A DNA stretch of 64,000 nt from Gymnopilus junonius (Eukaryota > Basidiomycota > Agaricomycetes > Agaricales > Galerinaceae), in the NCBI GenBank assembly GCA_015501075.1, contig JADNYJ010000001.1, positions 1,054,001 to 1,118,000 of the forward strand, in the 5' to 3' direction. Each line of letters opens with the position of its first letter. The first letter of the stretch is position 1. Below are positions 11,724 to 24,080 of the stretch, one piece after another. The notes beneath the pieces are model-generated. The model saw only the letters and a program-made list of their open reading frames with translations. It did no database searches and was not told where the DNA came from. Position numbers and translations under genes: made by a program.

Positions 11724-14199
11724 AACTTTATTGCAGTCCTGGATTCGGCTTGATGTCAATCACATATGATCTCAGTCATCTTTTTCTGAATCACGAAAGG
11801 AATCCCAATCACCATCACCTAAAACGCCGATGTCCACGACAAGCAAAAGGCTAATTGGCCGAAATCTTGTGGACGCCTGCCACTGGCATACAATTGCCAG
11901 GTCATCTGCATGCCTTTATTTCGGATGTCATCTCTTTGTCATCACCAGCCTGCGAGGGATTCGAGTGCCGGAATCTCTTTCCCCCTTGTCTTAGTGTGCA
12001 TTCCACACGTCCCACCCAAGGCGTTAAACTCGATTTATCCATCCACCCAACACACGAAGCACTGTAGTCGTTCCTTAAAACCGTCGTCACTACTCTTCAT
12101 CCTGCATTTCTCGTTCGGCGACTTGACCTGATTATATCGCTATTCAGTTTCTTGGACTACAGCTCTTTGACATGTGTTTACTAACTTATACACTGCAACT
12201 CCCTTCAGTCATCCATTTCTTTCAATCTCATTCATTCTTCGCAGTTCCTATACGAGATATTCTTGGATATACGGATATGTACACTACTGACTCCTTCTTG
12301 TCACAATCGCCCACTCTAAAGTAAAGTCTTATATAACATCCGACTACATTCTCCTTTCCGATTCAATGTCACAGTATACAGTTTCACACTTGCCATTTAT
12401 CACGCCACCAACACCACTTTTTTGCACTCATGTTCGCCATCGCTCGCACTTGCGCTTGTACACATTCGTCTGCATGTCGCCCTTCCTTTCTCATATCACT
12501 TCTGTAGTTCTTGGATAAACCAGTCTGGCCGTTCGGGTTTTTGAGTTTCTGACAACTCAAATGAGTCCGTTCTTTTTTTATGTCTTTTGGACGCTTGATG
12601 TCATCTAGATGGTGGATCTACAGATCGTAAGGCTATGGCTTATCGTCCCGCGAAGCTTTGAGTAGAAACGCACGTTTGCTTTAGACCCGGTTTTGGAGGT
12701 TATACATAGATGAAGATAAAGGATAAAATCCGACGCTCAACTCTTATTGATCTTGTAACAATGATACTGACCTGTCAGCGTCTATGAGATGACGGCTCCT
12801 TTACTAAATCCTCTCTGAACATGAACACCGACCGGTTCCTGTTCACGTAACTTGCATTTGCGGATAAGCGGCATTTACTCCAGAATAAGTAAGTTTTGCA
12901 TCACCCATTTGAAGAGCAAGGTAGCAGTGCAGATTATTATCCTTTTAGGCCCTTTGTCTGACGGGACAGAGTGTTTCGAAGGGGGGGATTTGCTAGCGCT
13001 CGATCGCGTCCAGGAAGGGGACACTCAAACGCGATCGACGGATTCAAAGCATTCAGCATTGTTGTGGCACTGGCGCCGGGCGAGCGAGCGGGAATGCGCA
13101 ACCCTTGAGCGCGGGAAATCAGGTCTGAAGATGGTTAGCGTCCCCTCTCGTCTTCAGTTGGACGACAGTGGCAGGAGAGGGACCGTCATGTGAGGCATCG
13201 GTACCGGCGCACGCACGTAGATTGGACGTTGGCCGCTCCGGCTTGACCCTGAGCTGAACTGGTTTTCTTCAAGTTCACGAAATCCTGAGGTTCGGAACCT
13301 AGAGGAGATAAGCCTTGATAAGGTCGGTCCGATCGCGTTCGGGGAACTCTATCAAGGGCTTAAACGGGCACTATCTGAAAGCCTGGAACTTGTCGGCGAG
13401 TTCACAGTAAATGCTTAGCTTTGCCTAACAATCGTCCATTCAGCAAGATGAAAGGTTTGCGCACCTGAAACGAGTGAAGGTGGCTCTTTAGCTCCTCAAA
13501 GTCTGTTGGCGTCCGTCGGGCACCGTGCAATACTAATTAATGAAAGAACTTTGGGTGCCTATGTCCGAGTAAGGTCAGGTTTGATTAAGGAGGCGCATGA
13601 ACATTTTCACATTTTGAGTTCAAGCAGGTCGAGTCATGGGTTAAGGCGAGCAGGCGGTTTTCCAGCTTTTCAGAAATTTCATGGAGCGAATACTTTATTA
13701 AAATTTCAGATTCTTCACAGTGCCAAGTGGAAAGGATATTGCAACCCAACAAAAAACACCGCGTGGGGCATGTAACTGAAGGAGAAAAGTCGTCGATGAC
13801 GCAGGTCGTTATTAAATAGGCCTCGGGATTCGTAGAATGCAGAGATGGTCCAAAATGATAAACCATCTTGGATATTGTGTTACTAGTTTTCTTGGGCCCT
13901 AAATAGTCCATATGAGACTGCAAACAATTAGATCATTTTAAGAAAGACTTACATGCATAGTCACTTGAAGTCTCAAGTTCCTTCTTCAAGAAGGTAGGAA
14001 GAAAGGTAATTATATAGATTCCAAGTACAGATACAATAAAAAAGATACACAAAGTAGGCAGTGAGTAGCAAAGAAAGCACTATGACAAACAGATGCGACA
14101 TTGAAGATGAGAGCCAGAGAGATGCGGAAGTAGCTGTACAAGTAACATATATGCAGAGTCCCACAAAGAATTACGCCAAAAAACAAAAGGTGTCTTTGG
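11724..14199. other. Gene-free convergent spacer of about 2.5 kb
   Basis: This lies between the 3' ends of two convergent genes. Short open frames (12852-13193, 13506-13775) have no coding features that I trust. A 9-bp inverted repeat (CGATCGCGT at 13001-13009, ACGCGATCG at 13029-13037) surrounds a G-rich loop. No mobile-element protein motif, tRNA or rRNA was found. Its length is unusual against the 80-500 bp spacers elsewhere in the window. Confidence 0.45.
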
Positions 14200-16189
14200 T
14201 CAAAAGTGGTGAACCATCGCACCATTAGCATTCCTCCCAGCTTCCTCGACTGCATGAGTTCGAGCTGCAATAGAGATGTACCATTCATCAAACTCAGGAG
14301 GGCCATCGTCTTCATCTTCATCAAGTAAGAAGAATGTTGCTTTTGACCTAGGTAGCGATGCTTCTTCCTGGACCACAGAAGCGCTTTCTGAGAACCCGAG
14401 ATAAGTGGGACACTCGGTGATGTCCTCTTCGAACAAGAAGCCATCGCTTAAGCCATCCAGCGTTGAAGGAGTTTGGGGGTAAGAAGAGCAACCACTTGAG
14501 AGGCAATCTTCATCCTCCCATGCCATGTCGATGGTCTCGTCCGTATCAGATTCATCTGGGACATTGAGATAGGTTAGGGGAGCCCTATTTGATGAGATGA
14601 CGCCCAGAGAATTTCCGAAAGCTAGATCCTGGTAATCCGTGGCGTTATTCCAACGAGTCCATGGATCATTTGGTCCGCATTCCTGGATGACAATGTGCGG
14701 CGCCAAGAAAGAGTTAACAGAGTGGATAATATGGGTGTCACAACATCTTCCTAAAGCAGATAAGATTGGCTAATACCATCGAGACAAGTCAGAAAGACGA
14801 AACAAATTGCATGCAATGACATACGTCCGCAGGATCAGTCCATCGATAAGGTTTCTCGAACGTTGCCAAGCATTTTCTAGAATAGTCGTGTCGTATCCTG
14901 AATTCTTGGCCTCTGAGACTAGCAGCTATCGCCTAAAGGGAATCAAATAAAATAGGAGGAAAGAGATCATAAGCATAGGACGCACAGCAACTTTGTAAAG
15001 GCGACGATGATTAACAAAATGAAGATCTCTTGTGAAGTGATAGAGCCTCTCATCTGCGGCGCGATCACACTGTAGCCCAGTAAATGAGCAAATAATTTGG
15101 AACATAAAGGAATGGAAAACACACTAGAGATTGAAATGAAATTCGATTGAAGACGGGTGCGCCAGGTATAAGAGCAGGGGCGGAGGATGATGCAACATTG
15201 TACTCCTGGGGCGGAGGCGGGTAACACATCGACATCCATTCCTGGTACGTGGGCATACGACATGTAGATAAGTAGAAAGGTGGCACAGGGAGATTACAGA
15301 GGTTTTGGTAATTGATTCGATTGCTCTCTGTAGCAGTGAAGACATCCCATGAATCAGGAGGGGTGATTACTATGTGTGGCGCAATGTCGGGTCGATGTGA
15401 ATCAATCACAATACTATGAGGAGTTCTACGGTAGTGACTGAGGACCTCCTGCACGAGATCCATCAGAATGCGAAAAATATTGGTGCATAAAGATACGTAC
15501 ATGCCCAGTCATGTTTGGTATCTGCTCGACGACAACAGGTGACACACTACAAAGCTTAAACGGATGAGGATCAATAGGAATCATAAGGTGGAGAAGGCAA
15601 AGGAGGTAACCATGCTCTGAAAGTGGCCCAAGTCTTTCTTTTGTTTTTTCACAAGGTTGCCAGAGGCTTCGAAGAGGCTGCCCGATCTGCTGGCCGAAAG
15701 AGGTATAGCATACGGAGGCTCGTTGTACGAAGCAGGATCGGAGACTGGGGAATGGCTGAGTGTTGGAGAGTCTTCCTGGTATTGGGATATTCGGGAAGTA
15801 TGTGCTATAAGTGCACTGGATGTCTCATTGTCATACTGACAAAGGACGGGTAAATTAGCAACAATCACGGGTCGATATTGTTAGAGCAGATATCGCACCT
15901 TGATACACCCATGAATATCATCGTCAGTTTCTGAAAAGTCGTCATCGGGATCTATGGGCTGGTCTACGAGGGGTTGATTGCGGGATGTCGTCCGACACAG
16001 GGTCACGGTGTCGCTGGGCGGCGTCGCTATACACGTGATCGTGTTGTCGCGCATCATTAACGACTGCTGGACGCGGCGCATAGTGCCACTGGGCGTGTCA
16101 TAGATCGTAGGCATCTTCGTCGCGGCGGAGAGATTCGAGGACGAGAAAGTGGCAAAAATATGGGGTGAAGAAAAACGCCTTCTTGGCAT
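14200..16189 (-). CDS. Seven-exon protein of unknown function with an internal repeat
   Basis: Exons 16189-15899, 15835-15611, 15554-15501, 15448-15125, 15069-14986, 14932-14825 and 14769-14200 give 551 residues. All six introns are phase 0 and 52-63 bp, so the model is self-consistent. The start ATG gives MPRRRFSSPH. I recognise no family. Two parts of the protein resemble each other: IAPHIVITPPDSW...NYQNL in exon 4 and LAPHIVIQECGPNDPW...DYQDL in exon 7, with the same spacing of the PHIVI, W and YQ(D/N)L elements. Between them is a basic, well-mixed segment (ERLYHFTRDLHFVNHRRLYK) that looks folded. The C-terminus is acidic. It may be a lineage-specific gene. Confidence 0.68.
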
Positions 16190-16793
16190 TTTCAAGTTGT
16201 AAGGGTAACTGTAGCGCTGGGTGGTCTCGACGGTCGGTCGCGTCGTGTCGGATGCTTTATCGCCAAATGGTTACAGGAACGCGTTGAAGGAGTAGTAGCG
16301 AGTATCGCGTAGTAATAGAGGGGAATAGAGTAAAGGATAGTTAGAACATAACACCTTTCTCTGATGTCAAAATTTGGATGTCCGCTACGCCGAGCGGCTT
16401 CCGAGGTGGCGCTCACTCGATATACTCGATACGGTAAGCTCGCCCGTCCGAAACCGGGATTTCTAGCCATAACACACATTGTTCCAAGGATTCTTATTTC
16501 CAGCCATCCATGCATGTACTTAGGACCAATTCAAACAGCCCATACTCGCGTGGCCGGGGCCAAAGAATACAGATCTGGTGAACAATGAACAAGCTTCTCA
16601 TACCGGCTCGAGAGGTCCATAGCATTGCCACCAGCTTGTTATCGTCAGGGCATTCGGCAATTTGGAGTTTCATGGGAACACGGGCCATGGAAAAATCTAA
16701 ATGAGTGCGGATCATAAGACAGCAAAAAGAATGGCTAGCATTGCAGTCGGACACGCGACACAATTTATAAGTGAGACTAATACAAGAAGTATT
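16190..16793. other. Spacer between tandem minus-strand genes
   Basis: This 604-bp gap should contain the promoter of the unknown gene (at its left end) and the 3' UTR of the dehydrogenase gene (at its right end). No gene or distinct site was seen. Confidence 0.4.
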
Positions 16794-18361
16794 TCATTGC
16801 TTTGCGAAATCCTCCGGTAGAGAGCTTTCATCTGGCCGCAGGCCAGAAACCTTAATGAAGTTCTCCATAGCGTAATCAGCACCCGAGATCTATATGTGAG
16901 GGATGAATAAGGTACAGAAAAGAGATAGAGATGACAAACCCATTGGACGAGATCTCGGAGGAAACTCGGCAAGTGTCCGATAAAAGGAATGAAGTTGGTG
17001 TAAAATGGCAGGAGAATGTTTTCCGAGTACTGGTCGTCTAGGGCAGCGATAATTTTCTTTACGACCGCGACAGGCTGGATCGAGGGCAGAAAAAGTTGAA
17101 TAGCGGGAAGTTGGGGAATGTGACTGTGCTGAACATAGGTGTCAAAACGTGTCCTGGGCACACAAGGGTGGTCCGGATTTGAGGACATTTGTATCTATGG
17201 CGAGAATGAAAAAATAGAAACAGTTCAACGACAAGGTAAAGATACTTTTGTCAAGCTCATATCTTAGGGATTCATGCAATCCAATGACGGCAGCCTTTGA
17301 TGCACAGTAATCCGCTATGATGACGATCAGGAAAGAAGGCAAAGCTGTAGACACTGAGAAGTCACATACACATTTGAGCAACACCAGTCATACCCAGGGC
17401 CGATGACATTGTAACCTGAAAACCATAAATCGATGATCAAATCATGACGAGAAGGAGTATATTCACAATATGCCCAGATTTATTCTTCAGGAGAGAAGGC
17501 AAAAAAGCTTTGAGGATCCAGAAATGCGACAACGTGTTAACGGCAAAGGTCCTGCAACAAGTTATTACGTTAATTGGGATGGAAGACATGAGTCCCCTAC
17601 TGTTGTACATCTTGAGGTGTTAGGTCGACAAGCAACTTGCCTTGGACAACCCCAGCATTATTGATCAAAATGGTTGGTTCGCCGATCTGAACAGGGTTAA
17701 GGCACTGTTCGCACTTATCCTACAATCTTACCTCCTCTATAATTTTTTTGGAGACAGCTTCAACCTCTTCCCATTTAGAAACGTCGCATTTATAATATGC
17801 AATATTATCTGCAGAGACGGTCAGGTGGTTGGAAAAAATTAATTGAATGTGCTTACAATTTTCAGTAATAATGGGGTTGACATCAAGGACCACTACAGTC
17901 ACATTCCGGACAGCCATAGTATTGGCAAGTAGTTCACCAATACCAGATGCACCTCCCGTAACAACCACAATTTGTTCGCTCCAATCGAGTGGCATAGGTC
18001 GTAGTACAAGGCTTCCTTGGTTGCGATACAGTTGTGAAAACCATTTGAAAGACCCTGTATACCTTCGTCATTCGCTATTTCACGTTTCAATATCCCAAAG
18101 CTTACAGAAGGCACAGATTACAACCCAGTAAATGGCGCTAGAGATGACTATGCTATCGGACGGTCTGGCGCCTTGGAAAATGTAGAATATGGGAATGATG
18201 CCTACAAAGAACGGGCCTGTGTGGATGTTTAGCTGGGAGACACGATGTACCAGGCATGGTATCTCACTGAAGGCCGTATTGGTTAAAACCTTCACGACAA
18301 GGTCTATGTCCAAGCTGTCAAAGATTGGTGTTCCATCTTCAGTTCGATGACTATGTTCCAT
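16794..18361 (-). CDS. Membrane short-chain dehydrogenase/reductase, SDR16C (RDH10/HSD17B11-like)
   Basis: Ten exons run from ATG 18361 to TGA 16794 (18361-18268, 18216-18106, 18054-17857, 17808-17732, 17686-17601, 17551-17467, 17415-17370, 17314-17246, 17194-16940, 16889-16794). The N-terminus has a hydrophobic segment (FFVGIIPIFYIF), then the cofactor motif VVVTGGASGIG, LINNAG, and the catalytic Ser...DYCASKAAV. Family knowledge: such enzymes are NAD(P)-dependent oxidoreductases of retinoids, steroids or lipids on ER or lipid-droplet membranes. Exon lengths sum to 1117, two short of a multiple of three. One missing base is at the A4 run ending exon 8 (17246-17249 in plus coordinates) and the other in the T5 run (17090-17094). 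With both restored the protein is 372 residues. Confidence 0.85.
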
Positions 18362-19110
18362 TTCGGAGTTTATACAGAATGAAAGGCGCAGCCTATATGA
18401 ATTAGATAAATACAAGATCAGAAGAGAACGAAGAACGGCCTGAGTAAGTAGTGGGTAGCGGAAGGGGAAGGTACAGCCATACTATAACTATCGTGGCAAA
18501 GCAAAGTGGCTGTGCAGTTTCTCGCCCTAACGTGACCGTCACTGTGTTGGATCTTGGACCAGGTCTTGACCCTTGACTTTCCCCAAATCGCGTTTGCTAT
18601 TTTGTACCTTTCACTGTGCCTATCATGGCAAGGAAGGCTGACGCTCTGTCCTTCTGTCTATATTTACAAGCATTGCTCCTTTCTGCCGCTCAAGTTCTGT
18701 ATCATCCCGACTCCAACTCGTTTATAACAGTTATGTCCATTGACTATGACCCGGTGTTGTCTATCTTGGAGGTGATATCAGATACCTTGTATTTTACTTC
18801 CTGAGTCACTTCCACACGTGTCTCTTGGCCGAAATTGTGGGGCCCTCATAAAGGGTCTACTAGCTCTGGAAGGTGGCCTATCATTCTCTACGATCTCTAC
18901 GCAAAAAAAGTTGTAGTGTAGGCTGGATTCTTATATGCAACTATCCAGATGGAGAGTGAATTTGTGACGCTGTCAAACGTGTTACAGTAGGCGCAAGATC
19001 GCCGAAGTCTTCGTATTCTCTTTTGACGGCTGTCATGGTCAACGTCAATGAACTTTAAGAACAAGAGCGCGAAGCGAGTCCCTCAGTTTTTTTCAACCCC
19101 TTACTACTAG
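18362..19110. promoter_or_regulatory. Divergent promoter region with CACGTG
   Basis: This 749-bp gap separates two divergent start codons. CACGTG lies at 18815-18820 within CACACGTGT. A 63-codon frame at 18616-18804 begins with a signal-peptide-like stretch but has no continuing exon that I can join, so I do not call it a gene. Confidence 0.4.
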
Positions 19111-21865
19111 ATGCCGGGAGGCTTGGATTTGAAAGCTCCACAAGCAAAGGTGTGTTCAGTTACTCTGCAGCCTTTGCCGTCCTTATGCAGCTACAACGTA
19201 GAGCTGCTCGAAGTTGACCAAGTTCTCATCGAATTGGTGAGCGCTACTCCTCTCCAGCGAGGAAGTTTTCAAAAAGTATATATGATCTTTCTTTCGTGAC
19301 TCCTCACTCTTCATCTCATGCACAATATATGGAGCTTATACTTCCTCGCCTGACCTTTAGGACCCCGTAGAAGCAGAAGCACCGGAGCTTAATATGGCTG
19401 AATCTCCTCGCCCGAGAAAAAATTCCTTGCTATCAGCCGAGTCTATTGCATCGTTTGATCTCTTTGCAACCCAGAGTCCTGTGACGAGCGATACTTCAGA
19501 TATTTTCCATACTCCAGACCTTTCCAAATCTGATATGGACGACTCTGGTTCTTTTCTACCAAATCAAGTACGCATATATTCACTTTATTTTTAAGGCTTA
19601 CTCATTCCTTGTGCAGACTCACGTTGATTCCGTTGAGGCAACACACCGAAGGGAAAGACGCCCCCATACCGTTTTGCAGGAAGCCCTACTTGGCACGGAA
19701 TTCAAGGCGGATATTCCGTTCGTGGAAATTGATCCAGCTATAACCGAAGGGATAGATCCTGCAAAAATCGTGGAAGGCATCAACGATTTGCCCATTCAAA
19801 ATGCTATTTGCGAGACCAACCTTCATTCAACCAATTTGTCTGTGGAAATAGACGAATTAGTGAGAGCTTTACCGGAGTGCCTTTTATATACAGAAGAAGA
19901 GGTAAAGACCTTTTTATATCCCGGTAATGCCGCCTCTGAATGCACTCTGTTCATTAGCCAAAACTTCCTTCAAATATCTCAACAGAAAAGCTAGATGCTC
20001 AATTAACATCACGTCTGTCCTTGGATAACCATGGGTATAATAGATGTCAACTTAAATGTGAAGATCAGTCGGTCAACGTCGACGAGCAAATTACTGCACG
20101 TGCGTGCAGCTCCGAGTCTCCAGCTACCGAGCCTTGTAACAGCAAGCTTCAGAATAAGAACGTCCAATCAGCACCGCGACACACTCCAGATAGACCTAAC
20201 TGGGCCCTCGCACCGGATGATCCACCAAAACTCCACAGCTCTTCGACGAGCAAAGGCCCTCAAAATGAGCGACGGTTTGGTGGCCAACGTTGGAGACAGT
20301 CTGAAAATAACTCTAGGAAAAACTATTCTAAAACTGCCAATTTAATCCAGTCTGTTCGTCGAGATGCTTCGCCAATGTCATTCAATACGAATTCCAGACG
20401 TAATACACCTGGACAACTTCCCAGCTACGTCACAATGAATAGGCCTGAAAAGCGAAGGGGATCGGCATTGCAAGGCGCAGCGGAGAGTTCAGCCGTGGTT
20501 GCCATTCGTGAACACCATACGAGCCGAGCAGATACTGACATTGGTATGGAGGTCACCCATAAGACAGAGGACACCACCCAAAAAAAAACGATTTGGGACG
20601 AAGTGCCACCAGAATCTCAGAATGATCAGCACTGTTCCTACTGGCAGTCTTTTTCAACGTCTAGTGATCTACATATAGAGAACCTCCGGCCCACGCCTGC
20701 TTCGTCCTCTTGTGATATTGCTCAGGCGCCATATACAAGCACAGAATTTTCTTCATGGCTAGCTTCTTTGGAGTACGAATGCGATAAGCCAATCGTTCTA
20801 TACCAGTCTTCTCAGAATGCTGCACGAATCAATGAACCTGAACTTCCTCAAAAATCAGCTGGAAAAAATGTAGGTATGCCCCTGAAGGGAAATAAAGCTG
20901 CTATGAATGGACCGCCTCTGCAAAAGCCTCAGTTTTCACCTCATGCTGTCCCGAAAACCTCACCTCCTAAAGCATTAAATAAAATTTCTCGTACATCATT
21001 GGAGGACAATATGCGCCTTTATGCTGTCGATCGTGCTCGATCGTCAAATAACAAGAAATCGAGTCTGCAAACGGTACTTTTGGACGATTCAGGATGTCTC
21101 GTCTCTGTAAGTAAAATAGGACACACTGCGTTTGCAGACTCCACACGGAGTGGTCACAATACGACCGCAAGCGTTCATCTTCCACCGAAGATGCCTGAAA
21201 ATAATGCAGGTTCAGTACCACCTAGTCATGCGCTCACTGGCAGAGAAGGCTTTCAAGCTGACCATCGCCTTCGCCATGTAAACAAAGTTGATGATGCCCT
21301 CCCGTGGGATCCAATTCATCTCTCTCCCTTTGTTAGTCAAGAAGTCTCTGGTCGCGAGGGAAGGAATTTCATCCCTGGATGGTTAGACTCGCAAGGTCCG
21401 CTTCCGCCTTGGACTTCCTTGTTGGATCGCGCCTCTCAGGCACAAACATTGGCCCAACGCGACCTTAGAACAAGTGACGGAATGAATTCCATATCATATA
21501 GCTCTCATGGAAATAGTTCAGGATCAAGTCAAGAGCGCCTCTCACCGTCGCCTGGCCATTTTGTGTCACCGAAAGTGACTGCACCAGTGTATCATAATCC
21601 CACGTACTATTCTTCTGCAAATTACACCCAAACGGGTACAACTCCGCTTCCTCACGATCGCCTCCAAATTCCTTCTACAAGTCTATATCGCCCTCCTGTC
21701 CTTGCGCCTCTTCAGAGCAATCGGTCATTTGTCACTGATTTCTATGATCGGAAAGGCGAACCTGGGCCAAGTGTCATTTTGACGAATTCATCTAATTCCA
21801 ATGGTCGATTTCCCGCTTCTCATGCGCAAGGCGGAAGTGACCACAGCAATTATAATCTAGGTTGA
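19111..21865 (+). CDS. Long disordered Ser/Pro-rich protein of unknown function
   Basis: Exons 19361-19567, 19617-19901 and 19991-21865 are linked by phase-0 introns. The first exon starts at ATG 19111 and ends either at 19236 (GTGAGC donor) or at about 19275 (GTATAT donor), so the N-terminus is uncertain. The protein is about 740 residues. It contains a short conserved-looking stretch (PRKNSLLSAESIASFDLF) and an acidic helical part (FVEIDPAITEGIDPAKIVEGI), then more than 600 residues of polar, low-complexity sequence ending in a Tyr/Asn/Pro-rich tail. No catalytic domain is visible. The 3' acceptor at 19990 is an AAAG rather than the nearer CAG, because the CAG would meet a stop at once. A scaffold or RNA-granule type protein is possible, but that is speculation. 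Confidence 0.6.
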
Positions 21866-22207
21866 ACATGGCCTGCTTATATGTATATAATCAGGCACGA
21901 ACATCGCGATATCTCATTGTCACTAGTATGCACTGCGTATTCTTCTCCAGTCTTCTGTCCTCGTCTATCAAAATGTGCCTCCTGTATCACTTCCCAAACG
22001 AAATTATGAGCTATGCTTGTGCGTGCCATTGACTCAAGTCAGATTTTTTTGTCTAGGCAATAAGAACTTGCCATGAGACAGCTATAAATCATATAATATT
22101 CAACGAATACACGGAACAATTGTGGGAGCCAAGATGAGATCAATCTAAGTATACAAGATAGCAGTCGTCGAAAACAAGATACAGTTGGAAAGCCAGGGTT
22201 TTGAGCA
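21866..22207. other. Convergent 3' spacer
   Basis: This 342-bp gap lies between two convergent genes. No gene or structured element was recognised. An open frame at 22039-22299 on the minus strand is mostly the last exon and 3' flank of the CAP gene read in another frame. Confidence 0.4.
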
Positions 22208-23012
22208 TTAGTCGAATAACGAATGATTGTCCTGACTGGCAGGTGAAAAAATGTCGGCTTCAAGCGAAAGGGGAAAGTGTGAAATAACCCCGCAGCCAAC
22301 TAAGGGAATCACAACAAGCCCTAGAATATCAAACCTGAACATTTTCACTGTATTAAAATTTATTGGCATTTGTAGGCGGGAGTTGAAAAAAGTTTGTACT
22401 TACGGCGCTTGTCCTATTACGTTACCAACAGGGTTATATAGGCAAACGTACAGCGAAGCTAGTCCGAGGGATTTATCAAAAATGCCCGGACACTGAGAAA
22501 CAGCACACCCAAGTTCTGTGGTAGATTTCCACACAACCTGAGTGAAATGAAGATAGTTGGGATGGGCAGGATTGTAGTCATCTTCCAAGACAAGTGATTA
22601 GAACAAAATCTGGTTCAAATTCCGAAGATGGCGACGCACTTTGATCCTGAACGAAGGTAGCTACCGCAGCGGTTATAGGAAAATCTCCGGTGCCAGCCGC
22701 GATGTTCTCGCCATAGAGCTCGCCACTGAGGACTCCGTTCGTGTGTCGGAATTGACATTGATCCGCCCAGGATTCGGCTTTCTGTGCAAGGTCCGTAGAC
22801 CACTGCAAAGCAGTCGCGTTGTGCTGAGCTCGAACAAAATTGTGCGAGTCCAAAAATGCATCAATTTGTTCGACTGTACCCCGTCTAGCCATGGAGTGAA
22901 GGGGGAGGTGGTCATGTCGATGGAGTAGACTGGGGTATGCGTGCACGTGGTGGCCGGTTTTGATGAAAGATAAAACGAAGGCGAGAGCGCACAGAAGCGA
23001 GAGGGACAACAT
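22208..23012 (-). CDS. Secreted CAP/PR-1 family protein
   Basis: Three exons (23012-22640, 22581-22404, 22334-22208) give 225 residues. The first 25 residues (MLSLSLLCALAFVLSF...) form a signal peptide, followed by a short His-rich pro-region. The CAP domain shows FLDSHNFVRAQHNA, LQWSTDLAQKAESWADQCQF, GENIAAG, HFTQVVWKSTTELGCA and CLYNPVGNVIGQ, the CAP1/CAP2 signatures. Family knowledge: fungal PRY proteins of this family bind sterols and fatty acids and are secreted. The last exon is less certain: with the acceptor at 22335 it adds a hydrophobic stretch (ILGLVVIPLVG) after the domain, while an acceptor at 22321 would change the tail. Confidence 0.87.
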
Positions 23013-23555
23013 AACGAACAGGAGAGAGGATTCTAAAGGAGTGGAAGGGGCGAGCGTAGCAAGCCTAAAGAACGAAGATGGCGGACGGGAATGAAGGACT
23101 TAGGCTTCTTGTTTAGATAAATTCCGTTGCTAAGGTCAACTTCCGGCCCGCATGCATCTATATTCACGTCAACGACTGCCATAATCTACATCTGTATAGA
23201 CGTGTTCAATCAACCTAAATTTGCTGTCCGTATTTGTCAATTTTAGGAACATTGATCCAAGGCAGTTTGTCTGGTGCTGCGATGAAATCCACACGTCTGA
23301 GTAGGAGGAACAGAGGATAAAGCCTTGATGTAACGATCGTGCTCGGCATGTTGAACAACCTCCATCTTGCAATGGGAGAGAGCTGTTTGCGTGGAGTTTC
23401 CGGGGTATGTTGAAGTGTAGATGAAAAAGAGTCAAATCAATCACCACTGGCATGCATGCAACCACTGAGATATTAAAAGCAAGGGTACTTCAATAAGGAT
23501 CGTCGCAGACCAGACCACAATTTTTCTATCCCTGTTATATCAGAGCAGAGCCTCC
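23013..23555. other. Spacer upstream of the CAP gene
   Basis: This 543-bp gap lies between tandem minus-strand genes. Its left half should be the promoter of the CAP gene and its right half the 3' UTR of prefoldin 2. No gene or distinct element was seen. Confidence 0.4.
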
Positions 23556-24080
23556 TTATTGGACAGGTCGAATATTATATTCTCGTTTGAAAGCATCGAG
23601 ATCTTTTTCTTTGGTCTTATACTGCTCTGCCAGAGTCGACATGACCTTCCGTATCTGAAAGTACAACGTCAGACTGATAAACCATAGAAGGTTATATCAC
23701 AAACCCCGTCCCGATTAGTTTTCAGAGCAGGAGTGACGTCCTTGACCGTTCTTTCGACGAGGACGCCCCCGATGAGACGGAAGCACTTGCGATCTGGCTC
23801 TTTAGCCAAAGCTTCTTCCAAAGTTGTGAGGACCAAACTAGGGAGTAATGAGTGACACGACTTGAAGACAAAGATAAAGAATTTCACCTATGCTCGTCTG
23901 CCTCGGATTCCAGCTCTCCGATTTTTCTAGCTAGCGCCTGCAGCTCATTTTGCAATCGGATGTAAGTTTGCTGAATTTCTGGCTGATTGAGATAAACACA
24001 GTAGAAGCATACATCGAATATCACCCACCCTGATCAGACAAGGGAGTAGGCTTTGCTTTTGCCTTGGATGCTGAGGACAT
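23556..24080 (-). CDS. PFD2: Prefoldin subunit 2
   Basis: Four exons (24080-24029, 23978-23888, 23837-23705, 23654-23556) with introns of 50 bp give 124 residues, typical for the family. The protein shows the beta-type prefoldin plan: an N-terminal coiled coil (EIQQTYIRLQNELQALARKI), EHSLVLTTLEE, the conserved hairpin KCFRLIGGVLVERTV, and a second coiled coil (MSTLAEQYKTKEKDLDAF). Prefoldin is the cytosolic hexamer that hands unfolded actin and tubulin to the CCT chaperonin. The second exon uses the CCAG acceptor at 23979, since the nearer CAG would break the frame. It is divergent from NDUFS8 with 136 bp between the ATGs. Confidence 0.93.

Noticed and set aside
16794..18361. Calling the SDR gene a pseudogene
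   Set aside because: The two breaks are homopolymer losses of the same kind as in essential genes, and catalytic residues and introns are intact.
18616..18804. Small secreted protein with an N-terminal hydrophobic stretch
   Set aside because: No downstream exon could be joined and the frame has no recognisable pattern; it lies in a divergent promoter.
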